Positions 53,507 to 62,444 are shown, counted from the stretch's first letter. The stretch: DNA of 64,000 nucleotides from Pseudaminobacter soli (ex Zhang et al. 2022) (GCF_014595955.1 NZ_JABVCF010000015.1:62001-126000); one strand, 5' to 3'. Made by a program: numbers and translations. Notes: generated by a model not told the origin, from the letters alone.

Positions 53507-55134
53507 TGATGGAGACGACCGCTCCCGAGACGGCACCGACCGTATCCGTGCGGCACCTGGCGCTGCGGCTGCCGCGCGGCGCCGACCGGGACTATGCACT
53601 GGCCGACCTGAGCTTCGACCTGCCGGCCGGCGAGATCCTGTGCATCGTCGGCGAATCGGGTTCCGGCAAGTCGCTCTGCGCGCAGGCCCTGATGGGCCTG
53701 CTGCCACGCGCCATCAGCGTGGAGCGCGGCGCTGCGCTGTTCGACGGCATCGACCTGATCAGCGTGGACGCGGCAACGCTGCGCACGCTGCGGGGACGCC
53801 GCGTCGCCATGATCTTCCAGGAACCAATGACCGCGCTCAACCCGTCGATGCGCGTCGAGGACCAGATCATGGAAGTGTTCGAGGCGCACGACCTGCTTTC
53901 GCCGGCCGAGCGGCGCGCGCGGGCGCTCGACCTGGCGCGCGAGGTGCAACTCGCCGATCCCGAACGGGCGATCAAGGCCTATCCCCACCAGTTGTCGGGC
54001 GGCCAGCGGCAGCGTGCCATGATCGCCATGGCGCTGGCGCTCGAACCGGCGCTGCTGATCGCCGACGAACCGACCACGGCGCTCGACGTCACGACGCAGG
54101 CGCAGATCCTCAAGCTGATGCGTGAGATTCAGCAGCGGCGGAACATGGCGGTGATCTTCATCACCCACGATTTCGGCGTGGTGTCCGACATTGCCGACCG
54201 GGTGCTGGTGCTCGAGAAGGGTCTCGTGGTCGAACAGGGGACGGCGCGGGAGGTGCTCAGCAGCCCACAACATCCCTACACAAGGGCGCTGCTCGCGGCG
54301 GTGCCGTCCGGGACGCCGGCGATCCGGCCGGCCGAGCCGGAACAGCCGGTCGCGCTTGCGGTCACCAACCTCAACAAGTCTTACCGCTCCAAGGCCGGCA
54401 TGTTCGGAGCGATCCGCACCGTGCGTGCGGTGAAGAATGTGAGTTTCGAGATCAGGCGCGGCCGCACGCTCGGGCTGGTCGGCGAGTCGGGTTCGGGAAA
54501 ATCGACCGTAGCGCGGCTAGTCACGCGCATCAGCGAAGCGGATTCCGGCGGGATCGAACTCGGCGGCCAGGATTACTGCGCCTTGCGCGGCGAAGAACTC
54601 CGGCAGCAGCGCAGCCGCATCCAGATGGTGTTCCAGGATCCCTTCTCGTCCCTCAATCCGCGCCGCAAGGTGGGCTTGAGCATCGCCGACGGCCCGATCG
54701 CGCGCGGCGTGGCGCGGCGCGTAGCGCTCGACAAGGCGCGCACGCTGCTCGGACTCGTCGGGCTCGACGCCCGCGCAGCGGACCGCCTGCCGCACGAGTT
54801 TTCCGGCGGGCAGCGCCAGCGCGTCGGCATTGCGCGCGCGCTGGCGCTGGAACCGGACGTGCTGGTCGCTGACGAAGCAGTCTCGGCCCTCGACGTCACC
54901 GTGCAGGCGCAAGTGTTGAGGCTGCTCGACGAGTTGAAACGGCGGCTCAATCTCGCGATGCTGTTTATCACGCACGACCTGCACGTCGCCGCGCAGGTCT
55001 GCGACGATATGGCGGTGATGCGGTTCGGCGAAGTCGTCGAAATGGGACCGACGCGCGACATCTTCCTCAATCCGCAGCACGACTACACCAAGCAATTGCT
55101 CGCCGCCATTCCCGGGTCGGCGCGCCGGCATTAG
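53506..55134 (+). CDS. Fused peptide ABC transporter ATP-binding protein (DppD-DppF/GsiA-like)
   Basis: The 542 residues contain two complete ABC ATPase domains: the first with [14 protein letters not shown] near 48, [15 protein letters not shown] and [12 protein letters not shown], the second with [14 protein letters not shown] near 327, [15 protein letters not shown] and [12 protein letters not shown]. The fused arrangement matches GsiA and other dipeptide/glutathione importers. It should energise the permeases encoded at 46.9-48.7 kb. The gene lies on the opposite strand from them, after the gamma-glutamyltransferase. Its end directly abuts a relic of another transport locus. Confidence 0.94.
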   Translation: MMETTAPETAPTVSVRHLALRLPRGADRDYALADLSFDLPAGEILCIVGESGSGKSLCAQALMGLLPRAISVERGAALFDGIDLISVDAATLRTLRGRRVAMIFQEPMTALNPSMRVEDQIMEVFEAHDLLSPAERRARALDLAREVQLADPERAIKAYPHQLSGGQRQRAMIAMALALEPALLIADEPTTALDVTTQAQILKLMREIQQRRNMAVIFITHDFGVVSDIADRVLVLEKGLVVEQGTAREVLSSPQHPYTRALLAAVPSGTPAIRPAEPEQPVALAVTNLNKSYRSKAGMFGAIRTVRAVKNVSFEIRRGRTLGLVGESGSGKSTVARLVTRISEADSGGIELGGQDYCALRGEELRQQRSRIQMVFQDPFSSLNPRRKVGLSIADGPIARGVARRVALDKARTLLGLVGLDARAADRLPHEFSGGQRQRVGIARALALEPDVLVADEAVSALDVTVQAQVLRLLDELKRRLNLAMLFITHDLHVAAQVCDDMAVMRFGEVVEMGPTRDIFLNPQHDYTKQLLAAIPGSARRH

Positions 55135-55229
55135 CGCTGCGCGGCAGCGAAATTCGCCGAGGTCATGACTGCGCCAATGGACGCCAAGGCCGCTCCGGCT
55201 TGCAGGAGGACAGATCTGCGTCTCTTCAT
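55131..55229 (-). pseudogene. Relic: signal-peptide start of a lost binding protein
   Basis: A 32-codon frame starts with ATG at 55229 behind a good GGGAG. It reads MKRRRSVLLQ, a hydrophobic run AGAALASIGAV, then SANFAAAQ and a stop. This is a twin-arginine-like export signal with an AxA-type cleavage site, cut off immediately afterwards where the importer ATPase gene ends. It looks like the 5' end of a periplasmic binding-protein gene whose remainder was deleted. It lies 54 bases from the amidohydrolase tail, a natural operon spacing. Confidence 0.55.
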
Positions 55230-55283
55230 CTGTGCGACTCCCAAGCCATGCTGCGCTGCTTCTGCGCGTAGGACTGCGTCGGT

Positions 55284-55404
55284 TCAGAGTTTCGCGTTTA
55301 CGGGAGGCGTCAGCCAGGCGCCGGCCGCGGCGAGCATCGCCTCGATCCCGACGTGCAGGGTGGGTTGATGACCGGCGCGAACTCGGCCGAATGATTGTGC
55401 TTGA
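55284..55404 (-). pseudogene. Relic: C-terminal end of an M20-type amidohydrolase, frameshifted
   Basis: Reading the minus strand, HNHSAEFAPVIN in one frame continues as TLHVGIEAMLAAAGAWL in the next, ending with a stop at 55284-55286. The pattern resembles the C-terminus of M20 peptidases/amidohydrolases (HNHS..F followed by a small amphipathic helix). A frameshift near 55355-55370 breaks it, and the upstream part is replaced by the 3' end of the HTH regulator gene. Confidence 0.45.
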
Positions 55405-56289
55405 TTAGGCATTGAACCGGACGGTTCCGGTACCCTCGACCGCATAGTACCCCAACTGCTTGGCTTTCTCGGCGAATGCAGGAGTTCTTGCAAACGCGAA
55501 CAGCTTTTGGAGCGGCGGCTCGAAATAGTCTCGGCGGCGACAGACGATGTCGAAACGCTCGCGCTGGAGCGGTACGAATTCCAGGCCGAAGCGTCGCGCC
55601 ACCGCGCCGACGGCCAAGCCGCAATCCGCCTCTCCGTCGGCCACTGCGGAAGCAACATCCGTTTCCGTCAGGGCGGGGCGCTCGGCGAAGAGGAAGCCCG
55701 AAGGATCAACCTGCTCCTGTTCAAGCAGCGCATTGAACAGCAGGTGTCCTCCCGCACCCTCTTGGCGAACGACAAAACAGGCCCGCTTCTCGACGGTGTC
55801 GACTAGGTTGCGGAGACCAAGCGGGTTACCGCGTGAGACCACGAGCCCCTGGTCGCGCTCCGCCCATTCGATGAGCAGCAGGTCGTGAACACCGGACAGG
55901 GACCGGACGGCCGCGGTATTGAAACCGTCGTCCTCCGGATTCCGGAGATGCAGTCCAACCGCGAGCGCCTGCGCCTCGGCGAAGCGCTTCAGCCCGGCGC
56001 TGCTTCCCTCGAACAGCGTGGCCAGCCCGCAGTGGGATTCCCGGAGCGCCCATTCGAGGAGAGGATCACTCGATCCGCCGAAGATCGGCGGTGGAGAAAG
56101 CACCGAACTCTCGACAATGTGGACGTTCGCATCCAGCCAACGGTCGATCAGGCGGCGCGGGAAGATCAGCTTCCCGGTCACCCTGGAGCACGGGATCGCC
56201 TTCCGCGCGACCAGGTCATAGACGGTCCGCTCCTTCACCCGCAGATAGGCCGCGACCTCGGACGTCGTGAGGTATTCCATCCACTTCAT
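55405..56289 (-). CDS. One-component regulator: excisionase-type HTH plus periplasmic-binding-like domain
   Basis: The 294 residues have a MerR/excisionase-like HTH (about 4-55, YLTTSEVAAYLRVKERTVYDLV). A PBP-like domain follows (about 75-290), with GLKRFAEAQALAVGLHL, GFLFAERPALTETDVASAVADGEADCGLA and a ModA/TupA-type closing segment. Such fusions sense molybdate, tungstate or related oxyanions in the cytoplasm. The gene is divergent from tupBCA across a short spacer containing a perfect dyad, so it probably controls them. The start may be 56289 or 56280; the frame is open up to 56364. Confidence 0.87.
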   Translation of the reverse strand: MKWMEYLTTSEVAAYLRVKERTVYDLVARKAIPCSRVTGKLIFPRRLIDRWLDANVHIVESSVLSPPPIFGGSSDPLLEWALRESHCGLATLFEGSSAGLKRFAEAQALAVGLHLRNPEDDGFNTAAVRSLSGVHDLLLIEWAERDQGLVVSRGNPLGLRNLVDTVEKRACFVVRQEGAGGHLLFNALLEQEQVDPSGFLFAERPALTETDVASAVADGEADCGLAVGAVARRFGLEFVPLQRERFDIVCRRRDYFEPPLQKLFAFARTPAFAEKAKQLGYYAVEGTGTVRFNA

Positions 56290-56360
56290 TGAGGCTGCAC
56301 TTCGATGCAATAGACTGCAAAATTTCCGCACCTTGCGAGACTGTAATTGGCAGTGATAAT

Positions 56361-56380
56361 TCACGCAAGGGATTGCGTGA
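56361..56380. promoter_or_regulatory. Perfect dyad at the tupB start, candidate operator or start-sequestering hairpin
   Basis: TCACGCAA (56361-56368) and TTGCGTGA (56373-56380) form a perfect 8-bp inverted repeat with a 4-base spacer, whose last base is the A of the tupB ATG. A TTGCG half-site also lies nearby upstream. It fits an operator for the divergent HTH-PBP regulator, or a hairpin affecting translation. Confidence 0.5.
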
Positions 56381-57081
56381 TGCAGCAGGAAAACGCCTTC
56401 ACAACCGCATTGAATCTCATCCTGAGCGGCGACGCCGTTCTGGGCGAGATCGTGGTTTTGTCGCTGGCGGTCACGCTCACGGCGTTGCTGGTCTCCGCCA
56501 TCATCGGACTTCCGCTCGGCGCGGCGCTGGCGCTGGCGCGCTTTCCTGGGCGATCCTTCCTGGTCGTCACCTTCAACGCCCTGATGGGCCTTCCGCCCGT
56601 TGTTGCCGGCCTCGCCGTCTACCTGATGCTGTCGCGCTCCGGCCCGCTGGGCTGGCTGGGAATCCTGTTCTCGCCGTCGGCGATGATCGTGGCGCAGACG
56701 CTGCTGATCACGCCGATCATCGTCTCGCTGACACGCCAGGTCGTCGAGGATCTCTGGGGCGAGTACGAAGAGCAGTTGCGCTCACTCGGATCATCCCGCC
56801 TTCAAGCGATCCCGACGTTGCTGTGGGATGGGCGCTTCAGCCTGATCACGGCGATCCTGGCGGGTTTCGGCCGTGCAAGCGCTGAGGTAGGAGCAATCCT
56901 GATCGTTGGCGGCAACATCGCGGGCTACACCCGCACGATGACAACCGCCATCGCGCTGGAGACGAGCCGGGGTGATCTCGCGCTGGCACTCGGTCTCGGC
57001 ATTATTCTGCTGGGGATCACCCTGTCACTAAACGCGGCGGCCTATGTCACCGGACGCCTGGCGCAGAAGGCGGCTGGGTGA
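56380..57081 (+). CDS. tupB: Tungstate ABC transporter permease
   Basis: The 233 residues from the ATG at 56380 form about five to six hydrophobic helices. The ABC permease motif LRSLGSSRLQAIPTLLWDGRF and the end of the domain, GRASAEVGAILIVGGNI with TRTMTTAIALETSRGD, are characteristic of TupB-type permeases. It passes tungstate through the inner membrane with TupC. Downstream tupC overlaps its stop (GTGA). The alternative TTG start at 56347 would place the dyad inside the gene and is less likely. Confidence 0.92.
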   Translation: MQQENAFTTALNLILSGDAVLGEIVVLSLAVTLTALLVSAIIGLPLGAALALARFPGRSFLVVTFNALMGLPPVVAGLAVYLMLSRSGPLGWLGILFSPSAMIVAQTLLITPIIVSLTRQVVEDLWGEYEEQLRSLGSSRLQAIPTLLWDGRFSLITAILAGFGRASAEVGAILIVGGNIAGYTRTMTTAIALETSRGDLALALGLGIILLGITLSLNAAAYVTGRLAQKAAG

Positions 57082-57812
57082 GCGCGATGCATGGCAGCTT
57101 CTCTATTCTCCCCCTTCGTGCCGATGGCCTGACATATGTCATCCGAGGGCGCGCTCTCGTGGACAACGTCTCGTTTGTGGTTGCCCGTGGCACGCGCACG
57201 ATCATCATGGGGCCAAATGGCGCCGGCAAGAGCCTGACCCTGCGGCTTTGCCACGGCCTTCTTCAGCCCAGTTCGGGCTCCGTGACCTGGAACGGCGCAG
57301 CCCAGGTCAATGGCCGCAAGCGGCACGCGATGGTGTTCCAGCGGCCGGTGATGCTCCGCCGCTCGGCGCTTGCCAATGTTGTTCATGCGCTGAGTCTCAC
57401 CCGATTCTCCTCGGCTGATCGTCAGGCAAGGGCGAGCGAGGCGCTCGCCCGCTTTGGACTTGCCGAGTTGGCACGCCGGCCTGCGCGGATCCTTTCCGGA
57501 GGAGAGCAGCAGCGTCTGGCAATGGCACGGGCGTGGGCTCTCGATCCGGAGGTGCTATTTCTCGACGAGCCGACCTCGGCGCTTGATCCCGCTGCCACTC
57601 GCGCGGTCGAAGAGATGATCGAGGCCTTTCATGCCGACGGGATGACGATCGTGATGACGACTCACGACCTCGGTCAGGCACGGCGTCTCGCCGATCAGGT
57701 CCTTTTTCTGCATCACGGCCGGCTGCTTGAGCAGACACCGGCCGAAGAGTTCTTCGAGCGCCCGCGGTCGGAAGCCGCGCGCGCCTTCATCAAGGGCGAA
57801 CTATTGTGGTGA
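57078..57812 (+). CDS. tupC: Tungstate ABC transporter ATP-binding protein
   Basis: The 244 residues are one ABC ATPase: Walker A GPNGAGKSLTLRL, signature LSGGEQQRLAMARAW, Walker B VLFLDEPTSALD and switch His in MTTHDLG. The domain is compact, with no C-terminal TOBE extension, which fits TupC rather than ModC. The GTG start overlaps tupB by four bases; an ATG at 57087 is an alternative. It ends 28 bases before tupA. Confidence 0.92.
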   Translation: MSAMHGSFSILPLRADGLTYVIRGRALVDNVSFVVARGTRTIIMGPNGAGKSLTLRLCHGLLQPSSGSVTWNGAAQVNGRKRHAMVFQRPVMLRRSALANVVHALSLTRFSSADRQARASEALARFGLAELARRPARILSGGEQQRLAMARAWALDPEVLFLDEPTSALDPAATRAVEEMIEAFHADGMTIVMTTHDLGQARRLADQVLFLHHGRLLEQTPAEEFFERPRSEAARAFIKGELLW

Positions 57813-57840
57813 GCCCGCTTCTTCAGAGGGAGAAATAACC

Positions 57841-58656
57841 ATGAGCTTCATGAGAAGCGTGCTTGTCGCGGGCGCGATCGCCCTGAGTTCGCTGCCAGGG
57901 CTGGCCAGCGCCCAGGACTTCATCACCGTGGCCTCGACCACGTCCACCGAGCAGTCGGGTCTCTTCGGGCACATCCTGCCGATCTTCAAGGAAAAGACCG
58001 GGATCGAGGTTCGGGTTATCGCGCAAGGCACTGGCCAGGCGCTCGAGACGGGTCGCCGCGGTGACGCAGACGTGGTTTTCGTCCATGCCAAGGCCGCCGA
58101 GGAGGAGTTCGTGAAGGAGGGCTTTGGCGTCGAACGCAAGGAAGTCATGTACAATGACTTCGTGATCGTGGGCCCGGGTGAGGATCCTGCCGGCATCAAA
58201 GGCGGCAACGACGCTGTGGCCGCGCTGAAGAAGATCTCCGAGGCAGGTGCCACCTTCACTTCGCGCGGCGACGATTCCGGCACGCACAAGGCCGAACTGG
58301 CGCTCTGGAAGCAGGCCGGGGTCAAGCCTTCCGGAGACTGGTATCGCGAACTCGGCACCGGAATGGGCCCGACGCTCAACACCTCCGCGCAGATGCCTGC
58401 CTACACCCTCACTGACCGGGCGACATGGCTGTCATTCGAGAATAAGGGACCGCTGGAGATCGTGGTCGAAGGCGATCCCAAGCTCTTCAACCAGTACGGT
58501 GTCATTCTGGTAAACCCGGCGAAGCACCCGCATGTGAAGGCCGAGCAGGGCCAGGCATTCATCGACTGGCTCGTCTCCCCTGAGGGCCAGAAGGCGATCG
58601 CCGATTACAAGATCAACGGCCAGCAGCTCTTCTTCCCGAACGCATCAGCTAGCTGA
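57841..58656 (+). CDS. tupA: Tungstate-binding protein
   Basis: The 271 residues begin with a Sec signal (VLVAGAIALSSLPGLASA), then the TupA hallmark ASTTSTEQSGLF, whose TTTS-like Ser/Thr residues bind the oxyanion. RGDADVVFVHAKAAEEEFV and TSRGDDSGTHKAEL are the other conserved family stretches. It captures tungstate in the periplasm for the TupBC importer. An AGAGGGAG ribosome site supports the ATG at 57841. A second oxyanion-binding gene follows at once. Confidence 0.94.
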   Translation: MSFMRSVLVAGAIALSSLPGLASAQDFITVASTTSTEQSGLFGHILPIFKEKTGIEVRVIAQGTGQALETGRRGDADVVFVHAKAAEEEFVKEGFGVERKEVMYNDFVIVGPGEDPAGIKGGNDAVAALKKISEAGATFTSRGDDSGTHKAELALWKQAGVKPSGDWYRELGTGMGPTLNTSAQMPAYTLTDRATWLSFENKGPLEIVVEGDPKLFNQYGVILVNPAKHPHVKAEQGQAFIDWLVSPEGQKAIADYKINGQQLFFPNASAS

Positions 58657-58671
58657 CGACGGGAGGTGCGG

Positions 58672-59466
58672 ATGCGAGCCGCTGCCATTCTCGCCTTGGC
58701 GTCCCTTTTGATCACAGGCTCCGCCCAGGCAGCGGAGCCGATCAAGTTGCTTGCTGCAGGCAGCCTCAAGGCCGCCATGACCGACATCGGAAAAGCCTTT
58801 TCCGATACGAGCGGAGTTCCGGTCGAAGCGGGCTTCGGCGCCTCGGGCCTCCTGCGCGAGCGAATCATAGGCGGAGAGGAAGCCGACGTGTTCGCGTCCG
58901 CCAACCTTGAACACCCCCAGGCAATTGCCGACAAGCGCGGCCTTGAGGTGCGGCCCTTCGCGCGCAACACGCTCTGCGCTCTCGTCCAGCCTGACATCCC
59001 GGTGTCGGGCGACAATCTGCTCGAGCGAATGCTCGATCCCACAGTCAAGGTGGGAACATCGACACCCAAGGCTGATCCCTCCGGCGACTATGCCTGGGAA
59101 CTGTTCGACAAGGCCGAGGCGATCCAAGCAGGTGCCGCCGAGACTCTCAAGGCCAAGGCGCTTCAGCTGACCGGCGGACCGGATTCCCCGAAGCCCGCGA
59201 CCGACCGGTCGGACTATGGCTGGGTCATGGAGGAGAAGCAGGCGGACATCTTCCTGACCTACTGCACAAACGCTGTGATCGCTGCCGCCGAGATGCCGGG
59301 CCTGCGGGTCGTCGGCATCCCGGATGAGCTAGCGGTCGGCGCCGACTACGGTCTGGTGGTGTTGAGCGAGCGTGCAGAAGGCAAGGCCTTCGCCGACTTC
59401 ATCCTGTCCGACAAGGGACAGGCCATCCTGGAATCTTACGGATTCGGGCCTCCACGCAATCCCTGA
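58672..59466 (+). CDS. modA: Molybdate-type ABC transporter substrate-binding protein
   Basis: The 264 residues from the ATG at 58672, with GGGAGG five bases upstream, have a Sec signal (LALASLLITGSAQA). The ModA-type body starts LLAAGSLKAAMTDI and includes GFGASGLLRERIIGGEEADVFASA and DYGLVVLSE. It binds molybdate or a similar oxyanion. It has no permease or ATPase of its own here, so it may share TupBC and widen the ligand range. It lies 16 bases after tupA. Confidence 0.9.
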   Translation: MRAAAILALASLLITGSAQAAEPIKLLAAGSLKAAMTDIGKAFSDTSGVPVEAGFGASGLLRERIIGGEEADVFASANLEHPQAIADKRGLEVRPFARNTLCALVQPDIPVSGDNLLERMLDPTVKVGTSTPKADPSGDYAWELFDKAEAIQAGAAETLKAKALQLTGGPDSPKPATDRSDYGWVMEEKQADIFLTYCTNAVIAAAEMPGLRVVGIPDELAVGADYGLVVLSERAEGKAFADFILSDKGQAILESYGFGPPRNP

Positions 59467-59492
59467 CGTGATGAAGCTCCCGACCTATTCTA

Positions 59493-59660
59493 GTGCTCGG
59501 TATCGGTTCGGTAGGCACGACCTACGCGTCACTTCCCGACCGGGTGTTCGAGCAGGCTGGAATCCCAGCGATCCTATTCGGGGGCCGGCTGGATGAGCGT
59601 CAGACACCTACCGCCTGCTCGGCGATGTCCCCGAAGTCTGTTGGGCCGTCATCAGCCTAG
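59493..59660 (+). pseudogene. Relic of an iron-complex/metal-type binding protein
   Basis: One frame reads GIGSVGTTYASLPDRVFEQA then GIPAILFGGRLDE. After a frameshift near 59600, another reads TYRLLGDVPEVCWAVISLED. The order (gly-rich strand, EQAGIP, strand, then TYRLLGD) matches the middle of FecB/BtuF-type periplasmic binding proteins, for example those for siderophores or molybdate. No start, no signal peptide and no C-terminus are present. Confidence 0.4.
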
Positions 59661-60800
59661 AAGATTACGCGCGGCCCGCATGAACACGCGTGCGCCGATC
59701 TGGATCAAATCGTCCGGAAAGTCGTAGTCTGGATTGTGCAACGCCGGATGGCGCTCGCCGGCACCCAGGAAGAACATCGCGGACTTCGCACTGTGCCCGA
59801 ACAGTCCGAAGTCTTCCGAGGCACGCATTGGAAGCGCTTCCTCGTTATGGCGAACTCCCTCCTCATCGAGAGCTCGCCGCAGGTGCTCCACTGCCTCTGG
59901 TGCGTTGACGCTGGCAACGAAGATCTCGTGATAGTCGATCTCGCAGGACAATTGGTGGGCGGCCGCAGTCCGGGCAACGAGACCCTCGGCTGCGGCGCAC
60001 AGACTGGCCATGTTGTCATCGCGGCGGGTTCGCAGCGTAGCCCGGACCTCCGCGCGTCCAGGAGCGACGCCGAATACCGCTTCCCCCATCGACGCATGGG
60101 TCACGGTGATCATGCAGAAGTCGTCATCGCCGAAGGTTCCCCTCCCCAGGCCTGGAAGAGCCGGCATCAGTTCACTCACGGCCAGCATTGGCGAGATCCC
60201 TGTCTCCGGCATCGAGGAATGAGCAGTCATGCCCTCCAGAACGATGCGCATGCCGCGTGACGCGCAGTTCACGACCCCGTCTTTCAATCGCACTTCGCCG
60301 AAAGGCACCCCCGGGAGATTGTGAAGCGAGAAGGCGAAGTCCGGCGCGATCTCGCCGAAACGGGGATCGGCGACCACGCCGGCGGCACCGTCGCCAGTCT
60401 CCTCCGCCGGTTGGAACATCAGTACGATGCGGCCTCGTCCAGGTCGTTCGCGCCCGAACAGACGGCCGAGCGCCGCAAGGATCGCAGTGTGCCCGTCATG
60501 GCCGCACATGTGTGATTTGCCGGGCACGAGCGATGAATGCTCCACACCGGTGAGTTCGTGGATCGGCAGCGCATCCAACTCCGAACGGAACATCACCGTC
60601 GGTCCCGCCTCGCCGCTGTCATAGACGGCAGCGACACCGTGGCCACCTAGCCCGGTGAGCACCTGGTCCGGCCTTGAGTCGGCAAGAAAGGAAACGACCT
60701 CCTTCGCAGTCTTCTCCTCTTCGTTCGATATCTCTGGATGCTGGTGCAGTTTCCTGCGAAACGCCGTCAGTTCGAAAACATCTTGATTGGTCAGGATCAC
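59652..60800 (-). CDS. M20-family amidohydrolase (hippurate hydrolase-like)
   Basis: The 382 residues begin at a GTG at 60800, which has GGAG 8 bases upstream. Motifs are LHQHPEISNEEEKTA, SELDALPIHE, the metal site CGHDGHTAIL, FQPAEETGDGA and a C-terminal PALHNPDYDFPDDLI with the last ligand His. These define the M20D amidohydrolases that cleave N-acyl amino acids or hippurate-like amides. The substrate cannot be assigned. The frame continues to 60890 but with unsuited N-terminal sequence. Confidence 0.92.
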   Translation of the reverse strand: MILTNQDVFELTAFRRKLHQHPEISNEEEKTAKEVVSFLADSRPDQVLTGLGGHGVAAVYDSGEAGPTVMFRSELDALPIHELTGVEHSSLVPGKSHMCGHDGHTAILAALGRLFGRERPGRGRIVLMFQPAEETGDGAAGVVADPRFGEIAPDFAFSLHNLPGVPFGEVRLKDGVVNCASRGMRIVLEGMTAHSSMPETGISPMLAVSELMPALPGLGRGTFGDDDFCMITVTHASMGEAVFGVAPGRAEVRATLRTRRDDNMASLCAAAEGLVARTAAAHQLSCEIDYHEIFVASVNAPEAVEHLRRALDEEGVRHNEEALPMRASEDFGLFGHSAKSAMFFLGAGERHPALHNPDYDFPDDLIQIGARVFMRAARNLLG

Positions 60801-60908
60801 GCGTTCGTCTCCGCTTGCCCGCCTGATAGCACGTGGAAACCAGCCTAAGGAAACTCCAAAGATGGGGCGCTGAGGATGCCAGATGTCCACCGACAGTGGG
60901 ACGCTAAA

Positions 60909-61532
60909 CTAGCGGTCGCGTGCGAGATCGATCAAAAGTCTTCTCCTCTGGCCGCGCGCTCTGATCTGTTGCGTCTTGAGTGCCTGCCCCCGAACTCGCA
61001 ATTGGCCCTTCTCTTCAACCACGAGGAAGCACCGGCGTGCGCCGATGGGCAGATCCTCCGATCCATAGATGCCAACCACCTCGACCGTAACGAGTCTGAT
61101 CGCCAGAGAGGCAATCCCGTCATTTGAACCCACCTGAGTTCCGCGGAGTGCGTGTTCGATGAGGTTTCTAAAAGACCCTATGTCCCGTGTTTCACCGCTC
61201 GCCAGGGGACCTTGCCGGGTTCGCTCCCGGAGATCGGCGGATGCCCCGTTTTCCGATCCGGGCATATCGGTGACCGGGGAGACGAACGTATTCTTGGGAG
61301 TTCCGAGTGTCACGAGCACGCTTTGGACGTAAACGGGTCCCGAACTCATGTTGCTTAGCAAACACCGCGCCTCCAGTCCGTCTCCCGCCCCTCGGGTGAT
61401 GAGCAGCGTGGCCCGAAGCTGTCTGCGATAACTGCTGACGAACACCTGCAGGTAGACCACCCATACGATCAGCGTTCCCAGTCCAGTCAGCGCGGTAATC
61501 ACTTGTTGGTGCTGCGCGATCCACTCCAACAT
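60909..61532 (-). CDS. Uncharacterised membrane-anchored protein
   Basis: From the ATG at 61532 the product is 207 residues. It has one N-terminal membrane helix (VITALTGLGTLIVWVVYLQVF) followed by a soluble domain with two likely beta-rich halves (LLSNMSSGPVYVQSVLVTL and VEVVGIYGSEDLPIGARRCFLVV). I recall similar unnamed proteins in other alphaproteobacteria but know no function. The frame is open for 95 further codons up to 61817; those residues look less native, though a longer protein cannot be excluded. The spacer to the TetR gene (61533-61856) contains the TetR operator candidate and otherwise nothing I recognise. Confidence 0.7.
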   Translation of the reverse strand: MLEWIAQHQQVITALTGLGTLIVWVVYLQVFVSSYRRQLRATLLITRGAGDGLEARCLLSNMSSGPVYVQSVLVTLGTPKNTFVSPVTDMPGSENGASADLRERTRQGPLASGETRDIGSFRNLIEHALRGTQVGSNDGIASLAIRLVTVEVVGIYGSEDLPIGARRCFLVVEEKGQLRVRGQALKTQQIRARGQRRRLLIDLARDR

Positions 61533-61820
61533 GTCTTTTCCGAAGGAACTGCTCACACCCGGATCATGGGTGCCGCCCCGCCATTCTTCAGTGACCCGCT
61601 GGCGCGTCCGGCGGGTGTTCCGGCGCAACTCACGTCGTCGGTATAATGTTCCAATCTCCGCGGACGCCACATCGGCGGCCAGCATCGGGGCCCCGATCAA
61701 AGCTTGGCGCGATTGGCGCGCGTCGATCTGCGTCTGGATCTCGAGTGCCGACTCGGCCATTCGCCGCTTGACGTCGTCTTGGATTTTCGACTTGGGTTGA
61801 CAATTGCTGCACCGCACATT

Positions 61821-61844
61821 TAATAACCGCCCGTTCGGTTATTA
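61821..61844. promoter_or_regulatory. Palindromic TetR operator candidate
   Basis: TAATAACCG (61821-61829) and CGGTTATTA (61836-61844) form a perfect 9-bp inverted repeat with 6 bases between, 13 bases before the TetR start. Length and position are typical of an autoregulatory TetR/AcrR operator controlling the efflux genes downstream. Confidence 0.65.
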
Positions 61845-61856
61845 TGAGGCGCCGGA

Positions 61857-62444
61857 ATGTCCCGACCTAGGGTGATCGATCAGGATAAGATCCTAGACGC
61901 CGCCGAAGTCGTTGTTGCGCGGGATGGCGCGGCGCGACTGACGCTCGATGCCGTCGCAATAGAGGCAGGGATCAGCAAGGCGAGTGTGATCTACGATTAC
62001 AAGTCGAAGCAGGCTCTGATCAAGGCCGTGATCGAACGCCGCGTCGCAGAGGAACACGCGACGCTACGCCAAGCGATCCAGAATCTCGGCGCGGTGCCGG
62101 ATGCGCATATTCGAGGACGCATAGCCGTCGCATCCAATTCGATGCCCGACGATACACGGGCTGTGGCGATCAACCTGTGCTCGGCACTGGCGCAGGACGC
62201 TGAATTGCTAGGCTCGATGCATGAAGCCTATCGCAAGGAGGTGGCGGCCATCCTGGAGACCTCGACCAATCCACAGGCGGCACTTCTTGCATTTCTCGCC
62301 GTCGAAGGCCTGAGGACTCTGGAGTTTCTCGGACTTCTCGCGTGGACCGAGCCCGAACGCACCCAGATACTGCGCGGCATCGAGGCCCTGGTCTCGGCGC
62401 CGGACCATTCGCTCGTCGCCGCTCGAGCAACTCGCATCAACTGA
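61857..62444 (+). CDS. TetR/AcrR-family regulator of the efflux operon
   Basis: The 195 residues start with a TetR HTH (about 5-52; ILDAAEVVVARDGAARLTL, then GISKASVIYDYKSKQALIKAV), followed by a ligand-binding domain with the TetR_C-type LLAFLAVEGLRTLEFLGLL. It lies 73 bases before an RND adaptor gene on the same strand and next to a palindrome, so it should be a local repressor of the pump, released by the pump's substrates. Confidence 0.92.
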   Translation: MSRPRVIDQDKILDAAEVVVARDGAARLTLDAVAIEAGISKASVIYDYKSKQALIKAVIERRVAEEHATLRQAIQNLGAVPDAHIRGRIAVASNSMPDDTRAVAINLCSALAQDAELLGSMHEAYRKEVAAILETSTNPQAALLAFLAVEGLRTLEFLGLLAWTEPERTQILRGIEALVSAPDHSLVAARATRIN

